A program made the translations under genes and the position numbers. A stretch of 11,164 bases of DNA from the NCBI GenBank assembly GCA_003151375.1, contig PLXI01000112.1, forward strand, positions 1 through 11,164. The letters are read 5' to 3'. This DNA is from Hyphomicrobiales bacterium. Lineage in GTDB: Bacteria; Pseudomonadota; Alphaproteobacteria; Rhizobiales; Aestuariivirgaceae. Positions 1 to 6,989 of the stretch are shown here, in pieces. Each line of letters begins with the position of its first letter. Positions within the stretch are counted from its first letter, which is position 1. The notes under the pieces are model-generated. The model saw nothing but the letters and a program-made list of their open reading frames with translations. It made no database searches and was not told where the DNA came from.

Positions 1-564
1 AAACTTTCGCGCGATTGGAACAGTTACAAGATCCGCAATGATGAAGAGATCGTGGGCGAGATTGTTATGCGCTGCCGCTTGCCACCGCAAGAGGCTGAAA
101 CCATCACGCAGGAATATCTGACTGGCTTAGAACAAGCCTTGCAAAATGATCTAAAATCCACCCCAATAAAAGGTGCTTGCCAATTGCTGAACAGTTTTGC
201 TGGCCACGCTCGGCTTGGCATTGCTACGGCCAATTTTCGCCTGGCTGCAGAAATGCGTCTGCGCCAAGCCGATATGTGGGAGTCTGTCTCGCAGCTCGCA
301 TTCGGCGCAGAAGGTGGCGGGCACAAATCGGCTATCCTGTCTCGCGCCATTGCAGCCAGTGGTTTACCACGCAAAAACATCATCTTCATTGGTGATAATG
401 TGAGCGATGTGGTGGCAGGATTGGAAAACCAAGTGCAGTTCATCGGCTTTTCGACTTCTGCCCAACGCCTCTTGCAATTACGCGCTGCAGGAGCGCGAAT
501 TTTGTGCGCCGCACATGACGAGACAGAAAAAAAGGTGCGTCAACTGCTTAACGCAGCTATCTAA
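1..564 (+). CDS. HAD-superfamily hydrolase, C-terminal part (5' end outside window)
   Basis: The reading frame is open from base 1, so the gene begins left of the window; a GTG at 52 is in frame but is unlikely to be the true start. Three of the four HAD motifs are visible. Motif II is in GIATANF, with the Thr at 226-228. The motif III Lys is at 325-327 in GGHKSA. Motif IV is FIGDNVSD at about 385-408, with acidic residues at 394 and 406. The nucleophile motif I (DxD) and most of the cap must lie upstream. HAD enzymes of this layout are usually cytoplasmic Mg-dependent phosphatases, and the substrate cannot be read from this part. The gene ends 30 bases before the transporter-acyltransferase gene on the same strand with no visible terminator, so the two are probably cotranscribed. 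Family assignment is fairly sure; specific function is unknown. Confidence 0.8.
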   Translation, partial: KLSRDWNSYKIRNDEEIVGEIVMRCRLPPQEAETITQEYLTGLEQALQNDLKSTPIKGACQLLNSFAGHARLGIATANFRLAAEMRLRQADMWESVSQLAFGAEGGGHKSAILSRAIAASGLPRKNIIFIGDNVSDVVAGLENQVQFIGFSTSAQRLLQLRAAGARILCAAHDETEKKVRQLLNAAI

Positions 565-594
565 GAAAAAAGAGCTTTTGAGGAAATATCGCCC

Positions 595-3500
595 ATGGCC
601 GAACACAGTCAATTTTCACTGCTGACAAAGCAGCGCTTTCTGCCGTTGTTTGTGGCCCAATCCATTGGTGCGTTTAATGACAACGCCTTTCGCCTGTCGC
701 TTTCAACACTTTATATTTATGGTGCGCTGAACACTGTAGTCAAAGACCCTGAATCGGCCAATTCCACTTTGGCGGCGCTGCTGGTTCTGCCGTTCTTTTT
801 GTTTTCGGCTTTGGCTGGGCAATTGGCTGATAAGTTTGATAAGTCCTTTTTGGCGCGGCGCATTAAATTGTTGGAAATCGGCTTAATCACCATTGCCAGC
901 TATTCCCTTTATACCGAGAACATCACGCTGCAAATGTTCTGTGTTTTTCTGGCTGGCACGCAATCCACATTCTTTGGTCCAATCAAATATTCTTTCCTGC
1001 CACAGCATTTGAACAAGAATGAGTTATTGGGCGGCAATGGCCTGATAGAAAGCGGCACGGCCATTTCCATATTGATGGGCATGTTGTTTGGCACGTTCTT
1101 TATTACTGCCGGCTTCGGGCGATTTTTTGTTTCCTTCGTGATGATCGGTCTTGCGGTGGTGGGATATGTTGCCACCTGGTTCATGCCACCTGCACCTCCA
1201 GCGCAAGCTGATATGAAGATCAATTGGAATTTGCCGCAGGAAACCTGGATAACGGTGAAAGCCGCAATGGCAAGGCGCGATGTGTGGCTTTCAATCTTGG
1301 GTATTTCGTGGTTCTGGCTTTTGGGTGTGGTGTTCTTGTCGCAAATCCAGCCCTTCACCAAAGACGTGCTGCATGCCAATCTTGCGGCTTCCACAATAAT
1401 CTTGGCACTCTTCAGCTTGGCCGTTGGTTTGGGATCTGCAGCCTGTAACCGCATTCTCAAAGGACGGATCACGGTGCGCTATGTGCCGCTAGCTGCATTG
1501 TTACTGTCGGCTTTCACATTTGATCTGTATTTTTCCGGCAGCAGTTTTGGATCGATCTTTACAGAAGCGGCACCCGCTTCGCCCGCCGACATGTTCACGC
1601 ATTTTTCCGGTTGGCATGCGATGGTCGATCTTGGTGGAATTGCTTTCATGTCGGGGCTTTTTGTCGTGCCATTGTTTGCCATGATGCAAGCGCGCACGCC
1701 CTATTATGCCAGAGCGCGCATTGTGGGCGCCAACAACATCGTCAACGCAGTTTTCATGGTGGTGGCTTCGATTGTATCGGGCCTGCTGTTGAAGGCGGGG
1801 CTTTCGGTTGCAGGGCTTTATCTGTGGTTGGGCATTGCTAATCTGGGCATTGTTGTCTGGCTGGCTTATTACATGCCGCAAACTCTATTGGCCTCATCCG
1901 CACGCTTTTTGTTCAGGCTGCTTTACCGTATTGAAGTAAGAGGCATGGAACATTATCAGGCCTCAGGCAAAAGAACTTTAATTGTGGCCAATCATAGCTC
2001 GTATCTTGATGGTCCACTCCTCTCCGCCTTTTTGCCGGGACGGGCAGCTTTTGCCGTGAATAGCTTTATTGCCAAAACCTGGTGGGTGAAGCCAGCCTTT
2101 GCACTGTTTGATTTGTGCCCGATTGATCCCACCAATCCGATGGCTTTGCGCGAATTGGTGAACCGCTTAAAGCGCAATCAGCGCGTGGTGATTTTCCCGG
2201 AAGGGCGGCGCACCACCACAGGCGGCTTGATGAAAATTTATGAAGGCCCAGCCGCGATTGCACAAATGGCGCAAGCACAAATTCTGCCGTTGCGCATAGA
2301 GGGCGCTATTTATTCACCCTTCTCACGCATGCGCGGAAAACTAAAGCTACGCTGGTTTCCAAAGATCACGCTAACCTTCATGCCACCTGTTAAACTTGAT
2401 AGCCCAAAGGACTTGGCGGGCCCGATTTTGCGCGAGCATCAGGCTGAGCAGCTATACACCGTGATGACGAACATGATGTTCCGCTCCACCAACATTGAGC
2501 TCACTCTATGGCAAGCTTTGCTGGACGCGCGGCGCGACCACGGCGGCAAGCACATCATTCTCGAAGATATTCAACGCGTGCCGATGAATTACAATCGCTT
2601 CATCTTGGGCAGCTTAATCCTTGGCCGCAAATTGGCGGCGGAAACGCCCAATCAAAAATATGTTGGCGTATTGTTGCCCAGTGCTAACGCAACGCCAGTA
2701 ACGGTTTTCGGCCTTTTGGCCTTTGGGCGTGTGCCAGCCATGCTCAACTTTTCGACAGGTGCCATCAATATGTCGGCTGCCTGCACGGCAGCACAAGTTC
2801 GCACCATCATCACCAGTCGCAAGTTTATTGAAGTGGCGGAGATGGAAGAAGATGTGAAAGTTCTCGCGCGCAATGCACGCATCGTTTATCTCGAAGACAT
2901 TCGCGGCAAAGTCGGAACGTTGGACAAATTGCGTGGGTTAGTGTCGCGCTTGTTCGTTGCGCAAACACTTGGACGCAATGGTGCATTGGGCAACCCAAAT
3001 TCGCCAGCAGTGGTGTTGTTCACATCAGGCTCTGAGGGTCTTCCCAAGGGTGTTGTGCTTTCGCATAGAAATTTAGTCAGCAACATTGTTCAAACCTGCA
3101 CGCGCATTGCCTTTATGCCCACCGATATATTCTTTAACGCGTTGCCGATGTTCCATGCCTTTGGTTTTCTCGCAACGATGTTGACGTTGTTTAATGGCTG
3201 CAAATCATTCTTCTATCCATCGCCATTGCATTACAAGATTGTGCCAGAGATGGTTTATGACACGGAAGCCACAGTGTTATTTTCCACCGACACTTTTCTC
3301 ACCAATTATGCCAAGACGGCGCATCCTTACGATTTCCAATCGGTGCGCATATTGGTGGGTGGGGCTGAACGGGTGAAACCGGAAACACGCCAGATGTGGA
3401 TGGATAAATATGGCCTTCGTATCATTGAAGGTTATGGTGCCACCGAATGCTCTCCCGTGGTTTCGGCCAACACACCGATGCACTTTAAAACCGGAACCGT

Positions 3501-4029
3501 GGGCCGCATTTTTGATGGCATGGAATCACGCATTGAGCCTGTTGAAGGCATTGCCGAAGGCGGACGACTTCTCATCAAGGGGCCAAATGTGATGTTGGGT
3601 TATTTGCGCGCTGATAATCCCGGCGTGATCGAAGCGCCTGCGGGCGGTTGGTATGATACAGGCGACATCGTGAAGATTGATGAGGAGGGCTATGTCACCA
3701 TTCAAGGCCGCGCCAAGCGCTTTGCCAAAATCGCTGGTGAGATGGTTTCACTCACCGCGGTTGAGGGCATGGTGCAAGCCGTTTATCCCGATGCGGCCAA
3801 TGCTGTTGTTGCAGTGCCGGACAAGCGCAAGGGCGAGCAGCTGGTGTTGTTCACCACTGCACCAAAACCAGATCGCAAGCACTTGGGCGACGGCATGAAA
3901 CAACAGGGAGCCACTGACTTAATAATACCAAAAGTGTTTGTGCCAGTGGAACAATTACCGCTGTTGGGCTCAGGCAAGACAGACTATGTGGCCCTTACAC
4001 GCATGGCTTTGAACAAATTAGAGGCTTAA
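595..4029 (+). CDS. aas: LplT-Aas fusion: lysophospholipid MFS transporter / 2-acylglycerophosphoethanolamine acyltransferase / acyl-ACP synthetase
   Basis: A 1144-residue protein in three parts. Residues 1 to about 425 form an MFS transporter like LplT, with FNDNAF at 27-32, the MFS loop motif GQLADKFDK at 75-83 and many hydrophobic helices. Residues about 445-605 are a PlsC-type acyltransferase with the HX4D motif (H467, D472) and FPEG at 534-537. Residues about 640-1144 are an AMP-forming acyl-activating enzyme: phosphate loop TSGSEGLPKG from 810, GYGATE at 946-951, YDTGD at 1020-1024 and the C-terminal catalytic Lys1128 in GKTDY. In E. coli, LplT and Aas are separate neighbouring proteins that flip lysophosphatidylethanolamine inward and re-acylate it using acyl-ACP. 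Here one inner-membrane polypeptide would do both. The ATG at 595 has GAGGAA at 580-585 nine bases upstream. All key motifs are intact. The fused form is known in alphaproteobacteria as I recall it. Confidence 0.93.
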   Translation: MAEHSQFSLLTKQRFLPLFVAQSIGAFNDNAFRLSLSTLYIYGALNTVVKDPESANSTLAALLVLPFFLFSALAGQLADKFDKSFLARRIKLLEIGLITIASYSLYTENITLQMFCVFLAGTQSTFFGPIKYSFLPQHLNKNELLGGNGLIESGTAISILMGMLFGTFFITAGFGRFFVSFVMIGLAVVGYVATWFMPPAPPAQADMKINWNLPQETWITVKAAMARRDVWLSILGISWFWLLGVVFLSQIQPFTKDVLHANLAASTIILALFSLAVGLGSAACNRILKGRITVRYVPLAALLLSAFTFDLYFSGSSFGSIFTEAAPASPADMFTHFSGWHAMVDLGGIAFMSGLFVVPLFAMMQARTPYYARARIVGANNIVNAVFMVVASIVSGLLLKAGLSVAGLYLWLGIANLGIVVWLAYYMPQTLLASSARFLFRLLYRIEVRGMEHYQASGKRTLIVANHSSYLDGPLLSAFLPGRAAFAVNSFIAKTWWVKPAFALFDLCPIDPTNPMALRELVNRLKRNQRVVIFPEGRRTTTGGLMKIYEGPAAIAQMAQAQILPLRIEGAIYSPFSRMRGKLKLRWFPKITLTFMPPVKLDSPKDLAGPILREHQAEQLYTVMTNMMFRSTNIELTLWQALLDARRDHGGKHIILEDIQRVPMNYNRFILGSLILGRKLAAETPNQKYVGVLLPSANATPVTVFGLLAFGRVPAMLNFSTGAINMSAACTAAQVRTIITSRKFIEVAEMEEDVKVLARNARIVYLEDIRGKVGTLDKLRGLVSRLFVAQTLGRNGALGNPNSPAVVLFTSGSEGLPKGVVLSHRNLVSNIVQTCTRIAFMPTDIFFNALPMFHAFGFLATMLTLFNGCKSFFYPSPLHYKIVPEMVYDTEATVLFSTDTFLTNYAKTAHPYDFQSVRILVGGAERVKPETRQMWMDKYGLRIIEGYGATECSPVVSANTPMHFKTGTVGRIFDGMESRIEPVEGIAEGGRLLIKGPNVMLGYLRADNPGVIEAPAGGWYDTGDIVKIDEEGYVTIQGRAKRFAKIAGEMVSLTAVEGMVQAVYPDAANAVVAVPDKRKGEQLVLFTTAPKPDRKHLGDGMKQQGATDLIIPKVFVPVEQLPLLGSGKTDYVALTRMALNKLEA

Positions 4030-4073
4030 GGCTATGCGGTAGTTAAAACACGCCGTTTCGATTGGACCTATTC

Positions 4074-5816
4074 ATGCGCTTTGCCAAAATTACTGACCGC
4101 GTTGCGGGCCTCGGCTCAGATAAATGGGCGGTGCATTTTGAAGGTAAGCGGCGCCGCCAGGCGGGCGAAAAACTGATTTTCCTTTCTATCGGCGAGCCTG
4201 ATCTGCCACCAGCACCCGCCATCATTGATGTGGCCGCTCAACAAATGAAAGCAGGCCGCACGCGTTATTCTGGGGGTAATGGCGAGGCGCCTTTGCTGGA
4301 AGCACTGGCGGCGCATTATACAAAGCAGACTGGCCGCGTGATTGCGCCTCATCAGTTTTTGTTTTTGCCTGGCACGCAGACAGCTTTGGCCGTGGCTTTT
4401 CTGTCGGTGATCGAGCCGGGAGATGAAGTGATCTTGCTTGATCCTTATTATGCAACTTATGAGGCCGTGGTGTCTGCACCTGGCGGCATTCCGGTTCGTG
4501 TAAAACTAGACGCTGACCGCGGCTTTCATCCTGATCTGGCGGCCATTGCTGCGGCCATCACACCGCTCACCCGCGCGATTTTATTAAACTCACCCAGCAA
4601 TCCAACGGGAGCAGTTTTTACCGAGAGCGAAATTCGCGCCATTGCCGCACTGGCCGTGAAACATGATTTATGGATCGTGTCGGATGAAGTTTATGCCACG
4701 CTGATCCATGGGGGCACCAAATTCTTTTCACCGTTCTTTGATAAGGCATTGGAAAACCGTGTGATCGTATGTTCATCCATATCAAAGTCTCATGCCCTGC
4801 CCGGCTTTCGTGCAGGCTGGATTGCTTCATCAAAAGAATTTTGCGACAAAGTTATTCCGGTTTCTGAAACTTTGTTATTTGGTTCACCGCCGTTTTTGCA
4901 GGATGCGACAGCTTTTGCGTTGTCTCATGAATTCAACGAAACCGAACATATGCAGCAACTTTATGTGGCGCGCGGCAAGGCGCTGATTGAGGGCCTGGGC
5001 AGCAGCAACCGCGTTTCGGCTCATATGCCTGAAGGCGGCATGTTTGTGATGGTGGATGTGCGCAAAACTGGACTTTCTGGCAATGAATTCGCGTTGCGAC
5101 TTTTGCGCGAAAAGCAAGTTGTCACCATGCCGGGTGAAAGCTTCGGCACGTCTGCTGCCGGCCATTTACGCGTGGCCTTAACGGTGGATGAAAACCAAAT
5201 GCGTGAGGCCGCAAAGCGGATTGCTACATTGGCTGCGGAAATCTGTGGAGCGGAAATGGTCGTGTTCTACAAGCAGCCACGTCTTGAAGGCAAAACGGTG
5301 CGCCTGCGCCCGCTTGCTGCAAATGATTTTGACGGCCTTTATGCGGTGGCCTCAGACCCGCTGGTCTGGGCCCTGCATCCAGCATCGAACCGATACCAGC
5401 GTCCCGTATTCCAACAGTTGTTTGACGAGTCTATTGCTTCAGGCGGGGCCATGGTCGTCATAGACAAAGCCAGCGGCGCAATCATTGGATCATCGCGCTA
5501 CAATATAAGCGATCCGGCATCCGGCATAGTTGAGATCGGCTGGTCTTATCTGGCTCGCTCTTATTGGGGCGGTGCCACCAATAGCGAAGTCAAAGCACTG
5601 TTACTCAACCACGCATTTCGTTTCGTCGACACGGTCAATTTTCGGGTTGGAGAAACGAATTTGCGTTCACGTCGAGCGATGGAAAAGATCGGTGGAAAAT
5701 TGATTGATCAACGTGATGAAGTGGATATGCCTGACGGCACGAAAGTCATTCACGTGATATTTCAGATCAAACGTGACGGTTTTCTAAAGTCACATTTGAA
5801 CTCATCGTTGAGGTGA
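4074..5816 (+). CDS. Class I PLP aminotransferase fused to GNAT N-acetyltransferase
   Basis: I chose the ATG at 4074 (580 residues) because MRFAKITDRV matches the usual N-terminus of this aminotransferase group; an in-frame TTG at 4062 adds only four residues. The ribosome site is weak (TTGGA at 4062-4066). Residues 1 to about 394 are a fold-type I aminotransferase. It has SPSNPTG with Asn176, SDEVY with Asp204 and Tyr207, the PLP Schiff-base Lys238 in SSISKSHALPG, and Arg366 in GHLRVAL for the substrate carboxylate. Residues about 395-580 are a RimJ/RimL-like GNAT domain, with EIGWSYLARSYWGGATNSE as the acetyl-CoA binding region and VGETNLRSRRAMEKIGG near the C-terminus. Both halves look complete. 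The aminotransferase probably acts on aspartate or aromatic amino acids, but the substrate is not readable. It follows aas by 44 bases, so it may be in the same transcript. The fusion point resembles two adjacent genes joined in frame. Confidence 0.88.
   Translation: MRFAKITDRVAGLGSDKWAVHFEGKRRRQAGEKLIFLSIGEPDLPPAPAIIDVAAQQMKAGRTRYSGGNGEAPLLEALAAHYTKQTGRVIAPHQFLFLPGTQTALAVAFLSVIEPGDEVILLDPYYATYEAVVSAPGGIPVRVKLDADRGFHPDLAAIAAAITPLTRAILLNSPSNPTGAVFTESEIRAIAALAVKHDLWIVSDEVYATLIHGGTKFFSPFFDKALENRVIVCSSISKSHALPGFRAGWIASSKEFCDKVIPVSETLLFGSPPFLQDATAFALSHEFNETEHMQQLYVARGKALIEGLGSSNRVSAHMPEGGMFVMVDVRKTGLSGNEFALRLLREKQVVTMPGESFGTSAAGHLRVALTVDENQMREAAKRIATLAAEICGAEMVVFYKQPRLEGKTVRLRPLAANDFDGLYAVASDPLVWALHPASNRYQRPVFQQLFDESIASGGAMVVIDKASGAIIGSSRYNISDPASGIVEIGWSYLARSYWGGATNSEVKALLLNHAFRFVDTVNFRVGETNLRSRRAMEKIGGKLIDQRDEVDMPDGTKVIHVIFQIKRDGFLKSHLNSSLR
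5247..5258 (+). promoter_or_regulatory. Possible internal ribosome site and ATG for the GNAT half
   Basis: GGAG at 5247-5250 lies five bases before an in-frame ATG at 5256-5258, exactly where the aminotransferase domain ends and the acetyltransferase begins. Initiation here would give a separate 186-residue GNAT protein, a normal size for the family. It may be an active internal start or a relic of two ancestral genes. The sequence alone cannot decide. Confidence 0.4.
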
Positions 5817-5831
5817 ACTGACCGGCGCTAT
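5817..5831. other. Very short convergent gap, no terminator seen
   Basis: Only 15 bases separate the stop of the aminotransferase-GNAT gene from the stop of the oppositely oriented ribonuclease T2 gene. I see no GC-rich hairpin followed by a T-run here or just beyond, so the transcripts may overlap or end by a factor-dependent mechanism. Confidence 0.7.
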
Positions 5832-6866
5832 TTAGTGAACCGCATCCACCAAGCCGCCATCACATTTATTGCGGGCGCTATCGCCAGCCAGCAACATGGT
5901 TTGCAATGTAACGCCTGAGGGAATGTCGCCACGCAGATTCATGGTGAAGCCTGCCAGTCTGCCCTGCTTGTCACATTCCACCTGCACATGCTCGCCAGTG
6001 CCTTGGCCGAAAGACTGATCAAAAGCGGCGCGAATTTGCGCGGCTGAAACTTGTTTGCCGATGTTTGCGACGAAAAGCTTTTGAACGGCCGACGCGTTGA
6101 CTTCATCTGCCAGCTCCATTTCATCAGAGAAATAGCCATCTGCACCTTGCGTGCCGGGATAGCAGGTGCCGTGCTTGATCCATTCATGGCGCTGTAGGTT
6201 GGACTGTGTGCCGGGCATGTCGCGGTCCAAAGTCCGTTTGGTTTGGGCTGAAAGCTGCGGCTCTGGCAAAGCATCCCACTGATGCTGGTCATCAAGGGCT
6301 GCCAATTTTGGATCAACATTGCAGAATTGGTTGCGGAACGGTTGTGGCCAAAGGCCATGCAAAGTGAAATGTGAAGCTTCCCAAGAGCGAGGTGTTTCAT
6401 TTTTACATTCGGCCTTGTCACGCATGGCTTCACAGAATGCAGGCTCCCATGACAGAGCAAAAGCATAATAAGGGGCCTTGCCGCCAAAGCCACGCGACTG
6501 GGGTTTTGGCTTCACTGTGCCTTTATCCGTATTGACGGCAACATTGCTATCTTGGCTATCTTGCGGCTTTGCGGCGGTGGCTTGTGCCGACGAAACCGAG
6601 CCGCACGAGATTTCCACCCAGCGCTGATGCGGATCAGCTTGTGGCACTTCAATCCAATAATGCGTGGCATCATCTTTGTTTTTGCCGAGCAAATTATAGG
6701 TCTGGCCAACACCAACCGATGCGTTGTCTGGGTTCGTGCCTTTTTTGATAGAGACAACCGCCGGGCAAGCTTGACTGGCCTTGAATGTGCCATCCATTTT
6801 GACTTGCGCAATTGCTGAGGTGGCGAAAGTAGCGATGGCAATACAAACAAGTAAAAGACGGTTCAT
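5832..6866 (-). CDS. Secreted ribonuclease T2 family protein with N-terminal SH3-like region
   Basis: The start at 6866 gives 344 residues beginning with a clear signal peptide, MNRLLLVCIAIATFATSAIA, with likely cleavage before Gln21. AGGAG lies upstream of this ATG (about 6877-6881). A longer frame to 6941 would bury the signal peptide behind 25 polar residues, so I rejected it. Residues about 25-90 look like a small SH3-like domain with two cysteines. A low-complexity Ala/Gln/Ser/Lys/Pro-rich linker runs to about residue 127. The RNase T2 domain follows, with active-site block CAS I in HFTLHGLWPQ (His170) and CAS II in HEWIKHGTC (Glu228, His232). All three catalytic residues are present, so the enzyme should be active. 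T2 enzymes cleave RNA through 2',3'-cyclic phosphates; a periplasmic or extracellular role in RNA scavenging is likely. It is divergent from cysD and convergent with the aminotransferase fusion. Confidence 0.93.
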   Translation of the reverse strand: MNRLLLVCIAIATFATSAIAQVKMDGTFKASQACPAVVSIKKGTNPDNASVGVGQTYNLLGKNKDDATHYWIEVPQADPHQRWVEISCGSVSSAQATAAKPQDSQDSNVAVNTDKGTVKPKPQSRGFGGKAPYYAFALSWEPAFCEAMRDKAECKNETPRSWEASHFTLHGLWPQPFRNQFCNVDPKLAALDDQHQWDALPEPQLSAQTKRTLDRDMPGTQSNLQRHEWIKHGTCYPGTQGADGYFSDEMELADEVNASAVQKLFVANIGKQVSAAQIRAAFDQSFGQGTGEHVQVECDKQGRLAGFTMNLRGDIPSGVTLQTMLLAGDSARNKCDGGLVDAVH

Positions 6867-6927
6867 CGGCGGCAATCTCCTGTTGCGGTGCAGATAGCTG
6901 GAAATAAAGATAAGCTCATCCGAATTA

Positions 6928-6941
6928 TTGAGGCGTTTCAA
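6928..6941. promoter_or_regulatory. Imperfect palindrome, candidate operator
   Basis: TTGAGGCGTTTCAA has symmetric outer arms TTGA and TCAA and a central CG, with two mismatched pairs inside (10 of 14 bases symmetric). It lies just upstream of the candidate -35 box of cysD, in the region shared with the divergent ribonuclease gene. A regulator cannot be named. Confidence 0.3.
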
Positions 6942-6950
6942 AATAGGATT

Positions 6951-6979
6951 TTGACACGACCGGAGTATTGTGATAGGAA
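6951..6979 (+). promoter_or_regulatory. Candidate promoter for cysD-cysNC
   Basis: A perfect TTGACA at 6951-6956 is followed, at 17-base spacing, by a weak -10 candidate TAGGAA at 6974-6979. Transcription would then begin around 6986, very close to the ATG at 6990. That would make the message nearly leaderless for the long CysD form, and this tension lowers confidence in either the -10 box or the start. Confidence 0.35.
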
Positions 6980-6988
6980 ATTACCTAT
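6973..6988. promoter_or_regulatory. ATAGG-N6-CCTAT palindrome at the cysD start, candidate operator
   Basis: ATAGGAAATTACCTAT has 14 of 16 bases in dyad symmetry, with an AT-rich centre and perfect five-base arms. It covers the candidate -10 box and the ribosome site (AGGA) and stops one base before the ATG at 6990. Another ATAGG half-site lies 30 bases upstream at 6943-6947. The location would suit a repressor site for cysD; the binding protein is not known. Confidence 0.45.
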
Positions 6989-6989
6989 T

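Noticed and set aside
909..1472. 187-residue minus-strand open frame inside the LplT-Aas gene
   Set aside because: It lies wholly opposite a strongly supported transporter domain, has no recognisable motif, and mirrors the codon pattern of the real gene.
4030..4073. Terminator between the LplT-Aas gene and the aminotransferase gene
   Set aside because: The AAAC/GTTT arms near 4046-4058 are only four bases and are not followed by a T-run, so there is no convincing hairpin.
5939..6493. 184-residue alternative frame on the minus strand within the ribonuclease gene
   Set aside because: It overlaps the catalytic T2 motifs in another frame and has no domain character, so it is a shadow frame.
6867..6941. 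Longer ribonuclease T2 start at 6941
   Set aside because: It would place 25 polar residues before a well-formed signal peptide, while ATG 6866 has its own AGGAG.
6888..6989. Further N-terminal extension of CysD from ATG 6888 (404 residues)
   Set aside because: These 34 residues lack a recognisable domain and overlap the candidate promoter and both palindromes; ATG 6990 fits the start of the helical module and has an upstream AGGA.
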